Below are positions 1 through 8,627 of a stretch of DNA of 64,000 nt, one piece after another; the first letter of the stretch is position 1, and every line of letters starts with the position of its first letter. The stretch covers positions 6,316 to 70,315 of the forward strand of contig CAZYLK010000005.1 in NCBI GenBank assembly GCA_964648365.1, given 5' to 3'. Both the position numbers and the translations under genes were made by a program. This DNA is from SURF-32 sp964648365. GTDB lineage: Bacteria; Planctomycetota; Phycisphaerae; UBA1845. A model generated the notes under the pieces. The model saw nothing but the letters and a program-made list of their open reading frames with translations, was not told the origin of the DNA and made no database searches.

Positions 1-2
1 TC

Positions 3-269
3 ATGGAGGTGGGCGTCACGGCGACGCAACGACCGACGGAGAATGCGATGGTTCTGATCACGTTTCCAGACCGCGACACGGAGAGGCGGGCGCTGGGTTT
101 CATGCTCGGCCGCTTCAGCGGCCGCGTGCTGCGTTCGGGAGAACACCTCGTGCCGGAAGCAGCGCTGGAGGCGCTGGCGGAGGAGAACTTCATCTTCACC
201 GTTCGGGGGAAGGCGACTTATGAGCAACAGTTGGCGGCGGTTCGACGTCTTGCTTCCGCCGAGACGTAA
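3..269 (+). CDS. Hypothetical protein, possibly extending past the window edge
   Basis: An 88-residue reading frame opens two bases inside the window, so the true start may lie outside. An internal ATG at 48 would give 73 residues, beginning MVLITFPDRDTERRALGFML. The sequence is soluble, with a mixed helix/strand look and no membrane segment. I do not recognise a family. It ends three bases before the GTG of the next gene on the same strand, so the two are probably co-transcribed. The tight spacing is the main reason to believe it is a gene. Confidence 0.5.
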   Translation: MEVGVTATQRPTENAMVLITFPDRDTERRALGFMLGRFSGRVLRSGEHLVPEAALEALAEENFIFTVRGKATYEQQLAAVRRLASAET

Positions 270-271
270 GT

Positions 272-1234
272 GTGGAGCCGAATATGCCCGCGTTTCCGAA
301 AGTTGCTCAAACGCTTCTGAAAGCCAACTACGGAACGAGCCTTGTAGCACACCGGCTCAGTAGAGCCTGCCTCGTGCGACCCGTAGCCGAAGGGACTGAC
401 ATTGGCATCGACCTCTACTGCGAAGCAGTAGCGGAGGGGCAACCGTTTCTCCATTTCGGCGTGCAGGTCAAATGTGGGGCAAGTAATTATATCCGACTGC
501 AAGATGATAGCGCGTCATTCAGCTTCGCTTCCAGGCACTTGGCATACTGGATGAAGCAACCAATGCCCGTCTTTGTGGCGTTGGTGCCTCTTGAGGAGTG
601 GCCGCCCGAACAAATACCGCCTGTGTATGTGGTAGACGTGACGTCACAGTGTATCGGCAGAGTCATCGAGACCGAAGAATCAATCACGCTGAAGTCGGAC
701 TTCTGTTGGAACAACGATCCCACCGACGTCACGACCTTTCTGAACGATGCAGTTCCGACGGCGAGCGCGCGGCTTATGTGTCAGGCTGGAGTCGTCCGAT
801 ACAAGCCCAGTATCCGCCAGACGTATACGGTCCAAGTCCCGAGTATTCCCGTCGCCAGATTTGCAGATCAAATCAGGCAACAGATTCGGCAAACTGCGGC
901 TCTTTCAATAATGTTCTTGCTGGAGGATGTGAACGGTACTACTGATGACCATTTACGCAGTTTTCATGAACTCATGTCAAGAGTCCTTGAGCAGTTCTCC
1001 GAGGGCAATTATGAAATCCACATGGCTCGGGGTATCTCAGCCCACTTGAGCGGCCAATACTCCAGCGCGATTCGTCTGTACGACGAGTCCCTACGCTCTA
1101 TCAACAAAGACCATAACGTCTGTAACGATCCCGGCTGGCGGCCAATAACTCTGCGGATTCAGGAATATTTGAGGCTGGCTCGCCTCAACGAGCCGATACG
1201 AGTGCCGTATACCGATCCTTGTGTTCCAGGTTAG
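272..1234 (+). CDS. DUF4365 domain-containing protein
   Basis: The protein has 320 residues from GTG 272 (ATG 284 is an equally good start). Residues 40-75 carry the pattern GTDIGIDLYCE ... HFGVQVKCG, that is D-x-G-x-D followed by F-x-V-Q-x-K. This is the core of DUF4365, a predicted PD-(D/E)XK nuclease-like fold often found in defence or mobile contexts. A tract near residues 220-300 looks helical, possibly TPR-like (SGQYSSAIRLYDESLRS). Base composition is visibly more AT-rich than its neighbours, which suggests transfer. The family call rests on a motif; the nuclease role is inferred and unproven. Confidence 0.6.
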   Translation: MEPNMPAFPKVAQTLLKANYGTSLVAHRLSRACLVRPVAEGTDIGIDLYCEAVAEGQPFLHFGVQVKCGASNYIRLQDDSASFSFASRHLAYWMKQPMPVFVALVPLEEWPPEQIPPVYVVDVTSQCIGRVIETEESITLKSDFCWNNDPTDVTTFLNDAVPTASARLMCQAGVVRYKPSIRQTYTVQVPSIPVARFADQIRQQIRQTAALSIMFLLEDVNGTTDDHLRSFHELMSRVLEQFSEGNYEIHMARGISAHLSGQYSSAIRLYDESLRSINKDHNVCNDPGWRPITLRIQEYLRLARLNEPIRVPYTDPCVPG

Positions 1235-1270
1235 TGGCCGTGGGCGACGACGGACAGACGGAGATGTCTC

Positions 1271-1651
1271 ATGCCCATCATCGGAACCCACACCCTCCTG
1301 TATTCCTCTGAACCCGAGGCCCTTCGCGCCATGCTGCGCGACGTCTTCGGCTTCAAGCACGTTGACGCGGGCGAGGGCTGGCTGATCTTCGCGCTGCCGC
1401 CGGCGGAGATGGGCGTCCATCCGGATGAGGGTGCGCCGGCCGAGTCGGGCACGCGGCATCTGGTTTCCTTCATGTGCGACGACATTCATGCCACCGTCGC
1501 GGACTTGAAGGCGAAGGGCGTCACGGTCGGTGGTGAACCGAAGGACGAGGGCTACGGCATCACCGTCATGCTGTCGCTGCCCGGCGGCGCGGAAGTCATG
1601 CTCTACGAGCCGCGGCATGCCACGGCGATCTCGACGCCGCCAGCGAAGTGA
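1271..1651 (+). CDS. VOC family protein (glyoxalase/bleomycin-resistance fold)
   Basis: A 126-residue single-domain protein. It begins with the typical strand-helix pattern (HTLLYSSEPEALRAMLRDVFGF) and ends with GGAEVMLYEPRH, where a metal-binding Glu usually sits (VMLYEP). Length and beta-alpha-beta pattern fit a half-size vicinal oxygen chelate protein that dimerises. The substrate cannot be read from sequence: glyoxalase, dioxygenase and drug-binding members share this fold. It lies 46 bases before the DUF2238 gene on the same strand. Confidence 0.8.
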   Translation: MPIIGTHTLLYSSEPEALRAMLRDVFGFKHVDAGEGWLIFALPPAEMGVHPDEGAPAESGTRHLVSFMCDDIHATVADLKAKGVTVGGEPKDEGYGITVMLSLPGGAEVMLYEPRHATAISTPPAK

Positions 1652-1697
1652 GCGAACCGGCTTGACAACCCGCCGTCCCGCTCGATCTGATTCCTGG

Positions 1698-2297
1698 ATG
1701 CGCCTCAAACGCGACGAACTGACGTGCCTGGCGATCACTCTGGCCTACGCCACGGTCTTTACGATCATCGCCCTGCGCCGATCGAATCAGGAGTTCCTGC
1801 TCTACGCGGCCGTGGTGCTGGTCGTCTGCGTCTGGGTGGCGTGGAAGCAGCCGGTGGTTCGGTTCGGCCCGGTCGTCCTTTGGGGACTGTCCGCATGGGG
1901 CCTGATGCACATGGCCGGCGGAAACGTGCGCATCGGCAAGGAAGTGCTTTACGAGCTTCAGCTCGTGCCGCGGCTGCTGCGGTATGATCAACTCGTCCAC
2001 GCCTTCGGCTTCGGCGTCGCGACGTTGGTGTGCCATCATCTGCTCAGCCCGCTGCTGGCGGCGCCGGTTCAGCGGCGCGGCATGCTCGCCGTGCTGATCG
2101 TGCTGATGGGCTGCGGCGTCGGCGCGCTCAACGAGATCATCGAATTCGTGGCGGTGCTCAGCTTTCCCGACACCGGCGTCGGCGGCTACGAGAACACGCT
2201 GATGGACCTGGTCTTCAACCTGTTCGGCGCCATTGCGGCCACGGCGTGGCTGGCCCTGTCTGGACGATTGGCGCCGAGGCTGCCGTCGTCGGATTAG
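1698..2297 (+). CDS. DUF2238 (YjdF-like) inner membrane protein
   Basis: A 199-residue polytopic membrane protein with about five hydrophobic segments. The conserved stretches YDQLVHAFGFGVAT, NEIIEF and GYENTLMDLVFNLFGA (roughly residues 95-190) are those of DUF2238/YjdF membrane proteins, whose function is not known. ATG 1698 is chosen because the upstream in-frame sequence is Arg-rich and overlaps the VOC gene. Its last four bases overlap the 3' end of the convergent HD-GYP gene. Confidence 0.75.
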   Translation: MRLKRDELTCLAITLAYATVFTIIALRRSNQEFLLYAAVVLVVCVWVAWKQPVVRFGPVVLWGLSAWGLMHMAGGNVRIGKEVLYELQLVPRLLRYDQLVHAFGFGVATLVCHHLLSPLLAAPVQRRGMLAVLIVLMGCGVGALNEIIEFVAVLSFPDTGVGGYENTLMDLVFNLFGAIAATAWLALSGRLAPRLPSSD

Positions 2298-3439
2298 CGG
2301 CGGATGTCAGCCGACGCCATCACCGGCGCCATGTCGGTCGGCGTGGTTCGATCGGTGGCGGCGCGGACCCGGAGAAACCGCTCGTAGCTCCTGCGGAACG
2401 CATCCACCACGGCCGGGTCGAAGTGCCGGCCCTCCTGCTCCAGGATCATCAGTCGGGCGACTTCGGGCGTGTAGGCCGCCTTGTAGACGCGGGCCGACGT
2501 CAGGGCGTCGTACACATCCGCGACCGCGACAATGCGCGCAGCGAGCGGAATATCGGTGCCGGCCAGGCCTGCCGGATACCCGGTGCCGTCCCAGCGCTCA
2601 TGGTGGCAGCGGGCGATGTCGGCGGCCATCTCGAGAAACCCGCCCGCCCGGTCGCGATGATCCACGGCGCTTTGCAGCGCCTCTGCGCCGATGACCGTGT
2701 GCCGTTGCATGAGGTCGAACTCGCTGACGCTCAGACGGTCCGGCTTGAGGAGGATCACGTCCGGGATGCCCACCTTGCCGATGTCGTGCAGCGGGCTGGA
2801 CTGGTAGAGGTTGTCGAGGAAATCGCGATCGACCACGTCGGTGTAGGGGCCTTCGCCGGAGAGGTCTTCGCCGAGAATCTGGGAATAGGCCCGCATCCGT
2901 TCGAGATGTTCGCCCGTCTCCGGATCGCGCGATTCCGCCAGCTTGGCCAGAGCGAACACGGCGACGTTACGTGTCGCGACGATCTCGGCCGTACGCAACT
3001 GCACCTGGCGTTCGAGTTCGTCGCTGTGGATCTCCGTGCGCGCCTGGCTGAAGGCCAGGTCGGTGAGCTTCTTGCGCTGGCGGAACTGGGTCTGGAGCTT
3101 CGACAGCAGTTCCGGCCCGTGGACGGGTTTGCAGAGAAAGTCGTCGGCCCCCGCCTCGAACGCCCGCCCGCGCCATGCCGCATCGGTCTGGGCCGTCAGG
3201 ATGACGACGTGAAGCTGGTCGGCGAAGGGCCGCGCCTTGATCCGGCGGCACAGCTCCAGCCCGTCCAGATCCGGCAGGCTGATGTCGATCAGCAGTACGT
3301 CCGGCGCGGAGTCGTTCAGCGCCTCCAGCGCCCCGGCAGCCGTGGCCGCGACGTGGATGGGGAACGTACCGCCCAGCAGGTTTTTCAGCACGACAGCGGT
3401 ATCCCCGTCGTGCTCGACGATCAGCACCTGCCCATTCAT
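2294..3439 (-). CDS. Response regulator with REC and HD-GYP domains
   Basis: 381 residues. An N-terminal receiver domain (residues 1-125) has the phosphoacceptor Asp in DVLLIDISLPD and the conserved Lys in CKPVHG. A C-terminal HD-GYP domain (about 155-350) carries HLERM, SPLHDIGKVGIPD, CHHERWDGTGYP and the following AVADVYDAL. All metal ligands of the HD pair and the GYP signature are present, so it is predicted to hydrolyse cyclic di-GMP when phosphorylated. No histidine kinase lies beside it. It converges with the DUF2238 gene. Family call firm; the signal is unknown. Confidence 0.92.
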   Translation of the reverse strand: MNGQVLIVEHDGDTAVVLKNLLGGTFPIHVAATAAGALEALNDSAPDVLLIDISLPDLDGLELCRRIKARPFADQLHVVILTAQTDAAWRGRAFEAGADDFLCKPVHGPELLSKLQTQFRQRKKLTDLAFSQARTEIHSDELERQVQLRTAEIVATRNVAVFALAKLAESRDPETGEHLERMRAYSQILGEDLSGEGPYTDVVDRDFLDNLYQSSPLHDIGKVGIPDVILLKPDRLSVSEFDLMQRHTVIGAEALQSAVDHRDRAGGFLEMAADIARCHHERWDGTGYPAGLAGTDIPLAARIVAVADVYDALTSARVYKAAYTPEVARLMILEQEGRHFDPAVVDAFRRSYERFLRVRAATDRTTPTDMAPVMASADIRR

Positions 3440-3941
3440 ATCGGACCCACCAGTTTTCTCCGCCCGCGCCGCGGCGCCATTCTGCGCCCCGCCACGACAC
3501 GATCTTGTGCTCCCAATGGGTTACGTCGGATGGACGCAGCGACGGGTTGACCGGACGGGCGGCGAGGCGGGCGTCGGGGTCAGACGGGGGCGTTATGGGT
3601 CACCGCGTGCGGGAGCGCGCGGGTTCCGATTCTCACCGCGCCGCTGATGGGGCCGGTTTCCATCCGGGAAGGCCGGCCGTCACCGGGGTTGCCCGCGTAT
3701 CTCGGAACGGCGGCGACCACGGCGCCACGTCCGCATCCGGATCGCCCGGCCAGCCGAGCCCGAATGTTGGCCATGGGATGGGGAAGAATACGCCTGGGTG
3801 CGTGTCGCAAGCGGCCGGACACGCGCGGCCGCCGCCGGGTCGTTGAATTCGCGGAGCCGATGTGCGTATAATCGCCCGAGCGTCACCCTGGGGGGACTTG
3901 GGTCGTCAGCCAAATTGTGTCCTATAGCCAAGGAGAACGGC
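3440..3941. other. Intergenic region upstream of the secreted-protein gene
   Basis: About 500 bases between the divergent HD-GYP regulator and the secreted-protein gene. Frames here are Arg/Gly/Pro-rich shadows without family resemblance. The only supported content is the promoter listed at 3843-3872 and the ribosome binding site AAGGAG at 3930-3935. Confidence 0.5.
3843..3872 (+). promoter_or_regulatory. Sigma-70 type promoter
   Basis: TTGAAT (3843-3848), 18 bases, then a perfect TATAAT (3867-3872), about 70 bases ahead of ATG 3942. Boxes, spacing and distance fit a housekeeping promoter for the secreted-protein gene. Confidence 0.7.
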
Positions 3942-4940
3942 ATGGTCCGTTGGGTATGTCGTGCGTCAGTCTTTTCCGTTGTCGCGCTGGCTCTTGTTGA
4001 CACGGCCAGTGCGCAGAAGCCGCAGGCCGTCGGGAACGCCACCGTGCGCGTCACCTACGACACGGACAGCGGCGAGCGGACGTGGAAGGGCAGTTTCAAC
4101 TTTGCCGGGCGCGGGCCGATGGACGCCCTGCCGCTGGAGGGCACGGATGGCAAGGTCGGGTACATGAACTCGATCAACATCTTCGGTCGCCGCCCGCTGG
4201 TGCCGCAGGGCCTGCGCGATGACGAGTCGGTGATCGCCAACGCCTTCTTCAAGGAGACGGCCAACAACCGCCGCCTTCAGCACTACTTCGAGGACATTCA
4301 GTCGGAGGAGACGATGATCACGGTGGAGGTGTCGGAGATGACGTTCGACACTAACGTCGAACTCCAGACCGATACGCTCATGCTCCACATACTCTGGGAC
4401 ATCGACCAGATGGACCAGCTTCCGCATCCGTATCATCACGCGCACAACCAGCACACGGCGGAAGATCCCTTCCGTGACTATGCCCACTTCTTCCCGAACA
4501 TCTTCTCGGACAATCCACGCAACTACACGCTGGCCGGGTTGACGGAGATGGGCAGCGTCGAGGTCGAAGGCAACGGGACGAACGTGCTGACGCTGCGGGT
4601 CTCGTTCCCGTACCACATCTACAAGAACCTGGAGGAAGAGCACGGTCAGGTCGTGCCGGAGCCGCTGCCGGCGCCGTTCGGTTTCCTGGAGCCGTGGCAT
4701 TTCCATCTCGAATACGCGGTGAAGAACGTCTCGCTCGAGCGGTGTACCTATACGCTGCGCAAGTCGCGCGGTCGCCGGGGCTGTGACACGTGCCCCGAGG
4801 TCGGGGAGACTTACGTCAGCGACACCGTCTGCGAGTCCGCCGGCGACTGCGACCGCCGCGTCAAGACACAGATCGACTGCCCGGACGGTGACGGATTCTG
4901 CAAGCTCCGCGCGAAGGGCGCGGCCTGTGCGGCGCCCTAG
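3942..4940 (+). CDS. Secreted protein of unknown function
   Basis: 332 residues with a signal peptide (MVRWVCRASVFSVVALALVDTASAQ, cleavage after ASA) and a ribosome binding site AAGGAG six bases before ATG 3942. The mature part is acidic, with a His-rich stretch (HPYHHAHNQHTAE) near residue 165 and a Cys-rich tail of eight cysteines after residue 265 (CDTCPEV, CESAGDC, CPDGDGFCKLR). I do not recognise a family. A strong promoter upstream and a clear terminator downstream make it a monocistronic unit. The disulfide-rich tail suggests an extracellular or periplasmic location. Confidence 0.8.
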   Translation: MVRWVCRASVFSVVALALVDTASAQKPQAVGNATVRVTYDTDSGERTWKGSFNFAGRGPMDALPLEGTDGKVGYMNSINIFGRRPLVPQGLRDDESVIANAFFKETANNRRLQHYFEDIQSEETMITVEVSEMTFDTNVELQTDTLMLHILWDIDQMDQLPHPYHHAHNQHTAEDPFRDYAHFFPNIFSDNPRNYTLAGLTEMGSVEVEGNGTNVLTLRVSFPYHIYKNLEEEHGQVVPEPLPAPFGFLEPWHFHLEYAVKNVSLERCTYTLRKSRGRRGCDTCPEVGETYVSDTVCESAGDCDRRVKTQIDCPDGDGFCKLRAKGAACAAP

Positions 4941-4995
4941 GCGGCGCTGATCGCCAGCGGTTCCACTCGGAGCCGTCATTCGAGACCAAGAAACG

Positions 4996-5023
4996 GGCGG
5001 CGCCCTCCGGGGCGCCGCCTTTT
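4996..5023 (+). terminator. Rho-independent terminator
   Basis: A perfect 10-bp stem (GGCGGCGCCC with GGGCGCCGCC) and four-base loop, followed by TTTT, 55 bases after the stop of the secreted-protein gene. Confidence 0.85.
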
Positions 5024-5380
5024 GAATTGCGCAGCCGCGGTCGGCGACGGCACAATGATGCAGCGTGATCGTCCGATGCTGGAGCGGTCCGGGTCCGGAT
5101 GCGTCGCGCCGTCGGCGTCGGCAGGGCGGCACCCAGCGGTTCGGGCGGGCCGCCCGGCGAAACAGACGCCCCGCTTCTTGAGGTCGGCGCGGCAAAGACG
5201 ATAATGGAGCGCAGCGAGCGAGGCATCGGACCGTGTGTCCAAGGATGCCGTGCTCGATATGGACGGCGGCGGAGGTCGCGCGACGACGGCACGGCCGCGA
5301 CTCGCTGTCAGCGTCCGCCGACCGCGCGAATTCGTTCGACGCCCGATCCTGCGGCGCGTTGCAAGTCAAGGAGTCCTGCC
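5024..5380. other. Intergenic region
   Basis: About 350 bases between the terminator and the zinc-ribbon gene. No coding frame with family resemblance, RNA gene or repeat was found. The ribosome binding site AAGGAG at 5368-5373 belongs to the next gene. Confidence 0.4.
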
Positions 5381-5902
5381 ATGAGTCAGTCCGGCCACAG
5401 CCTCTGCCAGTCCTGCGGCGCGACCGTCTACCCCGAGCATCTCGACAGCGGGATCGCCCGGTACGAAGGCGGCAAGCTGATGTGCTCGCATTGTGTTGAG
5501 GAGTTCGAGCGCTCGCATGACCGTTCGTCGGCCAAGGGTGGGTCGTCGTATGGCTACAAGCCGATTGCAATGGACGACGACGAGCCAGCCGCCAGCCGCA
5601 AGTCGGAGCATCGCGACTCGTCCGGCTCGACCTTTGCCTACACCACCGGCAGTCTGGGCGCCGCGGCCGGCTGGAATGAATCGAAATACTCGCGTCCCCT
5701 CAATCCCACCGGCGCCGGTGCGACGCGATGCCGAACGTTTCACTGCAAACTCAACGACGCGGCGGCCGAGTTCATGAACAACGCGATCAACGAGTGGGCC
5801 GACGCCAACCCGGACATCACCATCAAGTTCGCCACGTCGTCCATCGGCGTGTTCGAGGGCAAGTCGGCGGCGCAGAACCTGATCGTCACGGTCTTCTATT
5901 GA
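5381..5902 (+). CDS. Zinc-ribbon protein of unknown function
   Basis: 173 residues from ATG 5381, preceded by AAGGAG at good distance. The N-terminus holds a treble CxxC-type ribbon (CQSCGATVYPEHL ... GGKLMCSHCVEEF, residues 9-45). The middle is low-complexity and Ser/Asp-rich. The C-terminal 60 residues (about 115-173) form a compact domain with a predicted alpha/beta pattern ending NLIVTVFY. That domain could bind a ligand or partner, but I know no family for it. No membrane segment is seen. Confidence 0.7.
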   Translation: MSQSGHSLCQSCGATVYPEHLDSGIARYEGGKLMCSHCVEEFERSHDRSSAKGGSSYGYKPIAMDDDEPAASRKSEHRDSSGSTFAYTTGSLGAAAGWNESKYSRPLNPTGAGATRCRTFHCKLNDAAAEFMNNAINEWADANPDITIKFATSSIGVFEGKSAAQNLIVTVFY

Positions 5903-5912
5903 AACGCGTCGG

Positions 5913-5993
5913 ATGAAGGTCTATCTGGATGACGAGCGCACGCCGCCGGACGGTTGGGTACTCATTCGCTGGCCGGCAGACCTGACGCCGTAA
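5913..5993 (+). pseudogene. Truncated cyclic-phosphate processing receiver domain (cPRD) protein
   Basis: A 26-codon reading frame, MKVYLDDERTPPDGWVLIRW and six more residues, then TAA. The start VYLDDERTPPDGW closely follows the N-terminus of the cyclic-phosphate processing receiver domain family, whose members normally run about 100 residues or more. Only the first strand and acidic motif remain, so this is read as a remnant. It starts ten bases after the zinc-ribbon stop. Confidence 0.5.
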
Positions 5994-6032
5994 GGTGCGT
6001 CATCAACAGTTTTTCGAGATTCGACATTTCCC

Positions 6033-6506
6033 TCAGCCGTCCAAGTGCCCGCCCAACGAGCGTGTGAAGACCGCCAGGTTGCGCACCAGCGACCTGCCCT
6101 CAGCCGCCGAGCTGAACGACGCCGGCGCCGACCATTCGCGCACCCACCCGGGGTGAATGCCGCTCGTGTCCAGCGCGACCTGTCCCGACGGAGCTTGAAC
6201 CGGGGTTTGAGTGGGCGCCGGCGCCGGGCGCACCGCGTAGCCGATACCGATGCCGAGCGCCAGCACCGCCGCGTGCGCCAGCAGGCGCGGACGCCACCGG
6301 ATCGTCGCCGTGCGGCGGATCACCGGCCGCGCTCCGACCGGCGGCTCCAGCGAACGCAGGGATGACACCGTGGCCGAAAGCGACAGCACCTCCGCCCGGC
6401 AGGCCGCGCAATCAGCCACGTGCTCGTCAACGGCCGCCCGATCGTCGTCGGTCAGTTCATCGCCCAGGTAATCCGCCAGAACGTCGTTGATCTTGTCGCA
6501 ATTCAT
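6033..6506 (-). CDS. Zinc-binding anti-sigma factor
   Basis: 157 residues from ATG 6506. The N-terminal domain carries HVADCAAC (H-x3-C-x2-C), the zinc-binding anti-sigma signature, and CDKINDVLADYLGDELTDDD upstream of it. A single membrane helix follows (LLAHAAVLALGIGIGYAV, about residues 80-97), then a short outer domain. It lies downstream of the ECF sigma gene, as expected for a regulator that holds its sigma factor at the membrane. The assembly gap begins 25 bases upstream of the start, so sigma-to-anti-sigma spacing is unreliable. Confidence 0.85.
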   Translation of the reverse strand: MNCDKINDVLADYLGDELTDDDRAAVDEHVADCAACRAEVLSLSATVSSLRSLEPPVGARPVIRRTATIRWRPRLLAHAAVLALGIGIGYAVRPAPAPTQTPVQAPSGQVALDTSGIHPGWVREWSAPASFSSAAEGRSLVRNLAVFTRSLGGHLDG

Positions 6507-6531
6507 TGTGAACCTCACCAGTCGCGCAATC

Positions 6532-6631
6532 NNNNNNNNNNNNNNNNNNNNNNNNNNNNNNNNNNNNNNNNNNNNNNNNNNNNNNNNNNNNNNNNNNNNN
6601 NNNNNNNNNNNNNNNNNNNNNNNNNNNNNNN
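6532..6631. other. Assembly gap of 100 N
   Basis: Exactly 100 unknown bases. The 55 bases on the left (6477-6531) are repeated identically on the right (6632-6686). The gap therefore looks like two overlapping contigs that were joined without merging, not a real duplication. Confidence 0.95.
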
Positions 6632-6686
6632 CAGAACGTCGTTGATCTTGTCGCAATTCATTGTGAACCTCACCAGTCGCGCAATC
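6632..6686. repeat. Second copy of the 55-base contig-end overlap
   Basis: Identical to 6477-6531 in the start region of the anti-sigma gene, including its ATG. The frame that runs from here into the N run is an artefact. Confidence 0.9.
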
Positions 6687-6781
6687 CCTTTGTCCCGGTC
6701 ACGATCGCGGTTCCTCGCGAAACGTACGCACACGATGGCAAGACGATCCGCCGTCCGCGTCTAACAGCCCGTTGAAAATTG

Positions 6782-6832
6782 TGTGGCACGGCCTTCCAGG
6801 CCGTGATTCCACCGGCCGGAAGCCGGTGCCCC
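6782..6832. repeat. Dispersed palindromic repeat R1 (two units)
   Basis: Two adjacent short palindromes of the type GTGGCAC-GGCC-ttcca-GGCC-GTG and CCACCGGC-cggaa-GCCGGTG, between sigma factor and anti-sigma factor. They belong to the R1 family found at many intergenic sites of this window. Confidence 0.7.
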
Positions 6833-6862
6833 ATGCGGGTTGAGTCATGCTTCAACAAACTG

Positions 6863-7375
6863 CTACCCCACCCTCTCTGCATGGAGCAGTTCGCGCAGAA
6901 CGGACACGCCGCGGAGGTAATGCGTTTTCACGGTCGGCACAGACAGGTTTAACTGCGCCGCGATCGCCGCAAACGTCAGGCCGTCGAACACCTTTGCCGC
7001 GATGACCTCCCGCTGCCGTTCGCTGATCCGGCCCAGCGCCGCTGCCACGCGTGTGCGCCGTTCGACCGCCTCCACCTGGTGCGATGCGTCCAAATCGAGC
7101 GCATCAATGCCGATGCCCCCGCTCGATGCTGCAGCCTGCGCTCCACCGGCATCGCGCGCCCGTTCTCGCAGGACGTCGAGCGCCCGGTTCATCGTGACCC
7201 GTCGCAGCCAGGCCGCCGGCTGGACGAGCGCGGCCCCTTCGTCGCCTCGCCTTTGCCAACGCAGATACACGTCCTGCGTGACGTCGAGCGCGTCATGGTC
7301 GCGCTGCACGATGCGATAGGCCCAGGCATAGACCTGGGCGCGATGATCGTCGAACACAGGGTCCACACGGCTCAT
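6863..7375 (-). CDS. ECF-type RNA polymerase sigma factor
   Basis: 170 residues. Region 2 is visible near residues 10-45 (YAWAYRIVQRDHDALDVTQDVYLRW). Region 4 is at about 115-165 (ERQREVIAAKVFDGLTFAAIAAQLNLSVPTVKTHYLRG), with the helix-turn-helix that reads the -35 box. Size and the absence of region 3 fit an ECF factor. It is flanked by a lipoprotein gene 38 bases upstream and an anti-sigma gene downstream, giving a three-gene unit. The target genes are not evident. Confidence 0.93.
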   Translation of the reverse strand: MSRVDPVFDDHRAQVYAWAYRIVQRDHDALDVTQDVYLRWQRRGDEGAALVQPAAWLRRVTMNRALDVLRERARDAGGAQAAASSGGIGIDALDLDASHQVEAVERRTRVAAALGRISERQREVIAAKVFDGLTFAAIAAQLNLSVPTVKTHYLRGVSVLRELLHAERVG

Positions 7376-7413
7376 ACGGCACGCAAGGTCAGTTTCGCTC
7401 GAAAAGCGGGCGG

Positions 7414-8439
7414 CTACTTCGCCGCAACGCGCGACGTGACCATCAGCACGCAGTCGCGGTCCCGGATCGCGTCCGCCTCAAACTCCCACACGACTTCGCC
7501 GCCGTCCAGCTTGTCGCCATTGTGCCCGATGATCACGCCCGGCAGGCTGACACGCACTTCCCACGATTCATCGCCCAGGTCTTCCGTAACGGCGTAGCGG
7601 CGCATCTGCCGGTCATGCACGGCCGCGAAGCGCTCGACCAGCGTCGCCGGGATTCCCTGCTTGTTCAGCGCCGAGCGGACGGCGGCTTTGGCCTCGGCGA
7701 CGATCCGCTCCGCCTCGGCGCCGATCCGGTCGCCCTTGTCCGGCGCGGTCATCAGGTCCACCGCCCAGTCCACCGAAATCGAGTCGTACACGCCGCGCAC
7801 GGCCGCCTCCGCCGCGAGCCGTGCGTCCTGAGGAATCGCGTCGGCCAGCTCATCGCCGGCGCCGCGGGCGAACTCCAGCGCTTTCTCTTTCTCCAGTTCG
7901 ATGAACGCCACGATCAGGCTGCGCTGCTGCTCGGGCGAGAGGGTATCCGGATCCTGCTCGATCAGGTCTTTCAATTCGCCCTGAAAGATGCGCTCCTTGT
8001 GATACTCGATCGTCGCTGCGGCCCGACCGGCGTACACCCGCCTGAAATGGTAGTAGGTGCCGTCCGCGCGCTTCTCGACCGTCAGAGAAGTCGGGAATCG
8101 CAGACAGACGTCGGCGTTCTCGGAACCGGGCGGAGCGTACGAATCCGGAATGGCCGCGCCAGGCGCCACGCTCCGCTGCCCTGTTCGCGTAACCTCGACG
8201 GTCCCGTCGTCGCGGGTGTTGCGCTCCTCGGATACGCTCCATCCCGGCGCGTGAGCCGTCAGAAGCGGATCGCGCCCGTTGAAGTCGTCCGCATCGCCCA
8301 TGAGCGTCACCGCCAGATCGACCCGGCCGTCCGGCTGCACGCTGAACCGCTCCGTCCGCTTCAGACAGCCCGCCAGGCCCGCCGCCAGGGATACCAAACA
8401 AAAAGCTACCACCATCCGCCGTTTACGCCACGTATTCAT
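7414..8439 (-). CDS. Lipoprotein of unknown function
   Basis: 341 residues from ATG 8439. The N-terminus MNTWRKRRMVVAFCLVSLAAGLAGC is a lipoprotein signal with lipobox LAGC. The mature region has a helical, Glu/Ala-rich centre (EKEKALEFARGAGDELADAI) and flanking beta-rich parts. The repeated wording 'DLAVTLMGDADDFN' and 'WEVRVSLPGVIIGHNGDKL' suggests a periplasmic domain, but I know no family. It is the first gene of the lipoprotein-sigma-anti-sigma unit and may be linked to the signal that the unit senses. Confidence 0.75.
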   Translation of the reverse strand: MNTWRKRRMVVAFCLVSLAAGLAGCLKRTERFSVQPDGRVDLAVTLMGDADDFNGRDPLLTAHAPGWSVSEERNTRDDGTVEVTRTGQRSVAPGAAIPDSYAPPGSENADVCLRFPTSLTVEKRADGTYYHFRRVYAGRAAATIEYHKERIFQGELKDLIEQDPDTLSPEQQRSLIVAFIELEKEKALEFARGAGDELADAIPQDARLAAEAAVRGVYDSISVDWAVDLMTAPDKGDRIGAEAERIVAEAKAAVRSALNKQGIPATLVERFAAVHDRQMRRYAVTEDLGDESWEVRVSLPGVIIGHNGDKLDGGEVVWEFEADAIRDRDCVLMVTSRVAAK

Positions 8440-8627
8440 ACCGTCAGCCTCCAAGTCGCGTTCTCACGACCGCGCCGGTCGTCTGCATACTTGACGGGCG
8501 CAGCCGCAATTTGGATGACATGCCGTGCGGGGAACCCATGCGGAAACCCCACAATGGCAAACGCCCGCGGACCGTCTATGATCCGCGCTGTTGGCCCAGG
8601 CCGTCTGATTGCGGCCGGGAGGGCATC

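Noticed and set aside
6632..6686. Second copy of the anti-sigma gene start as a real duplication
   Set aside because: The copy is exactly 55 bases and abuts the N run on both sides, which fits an assembly artefact.
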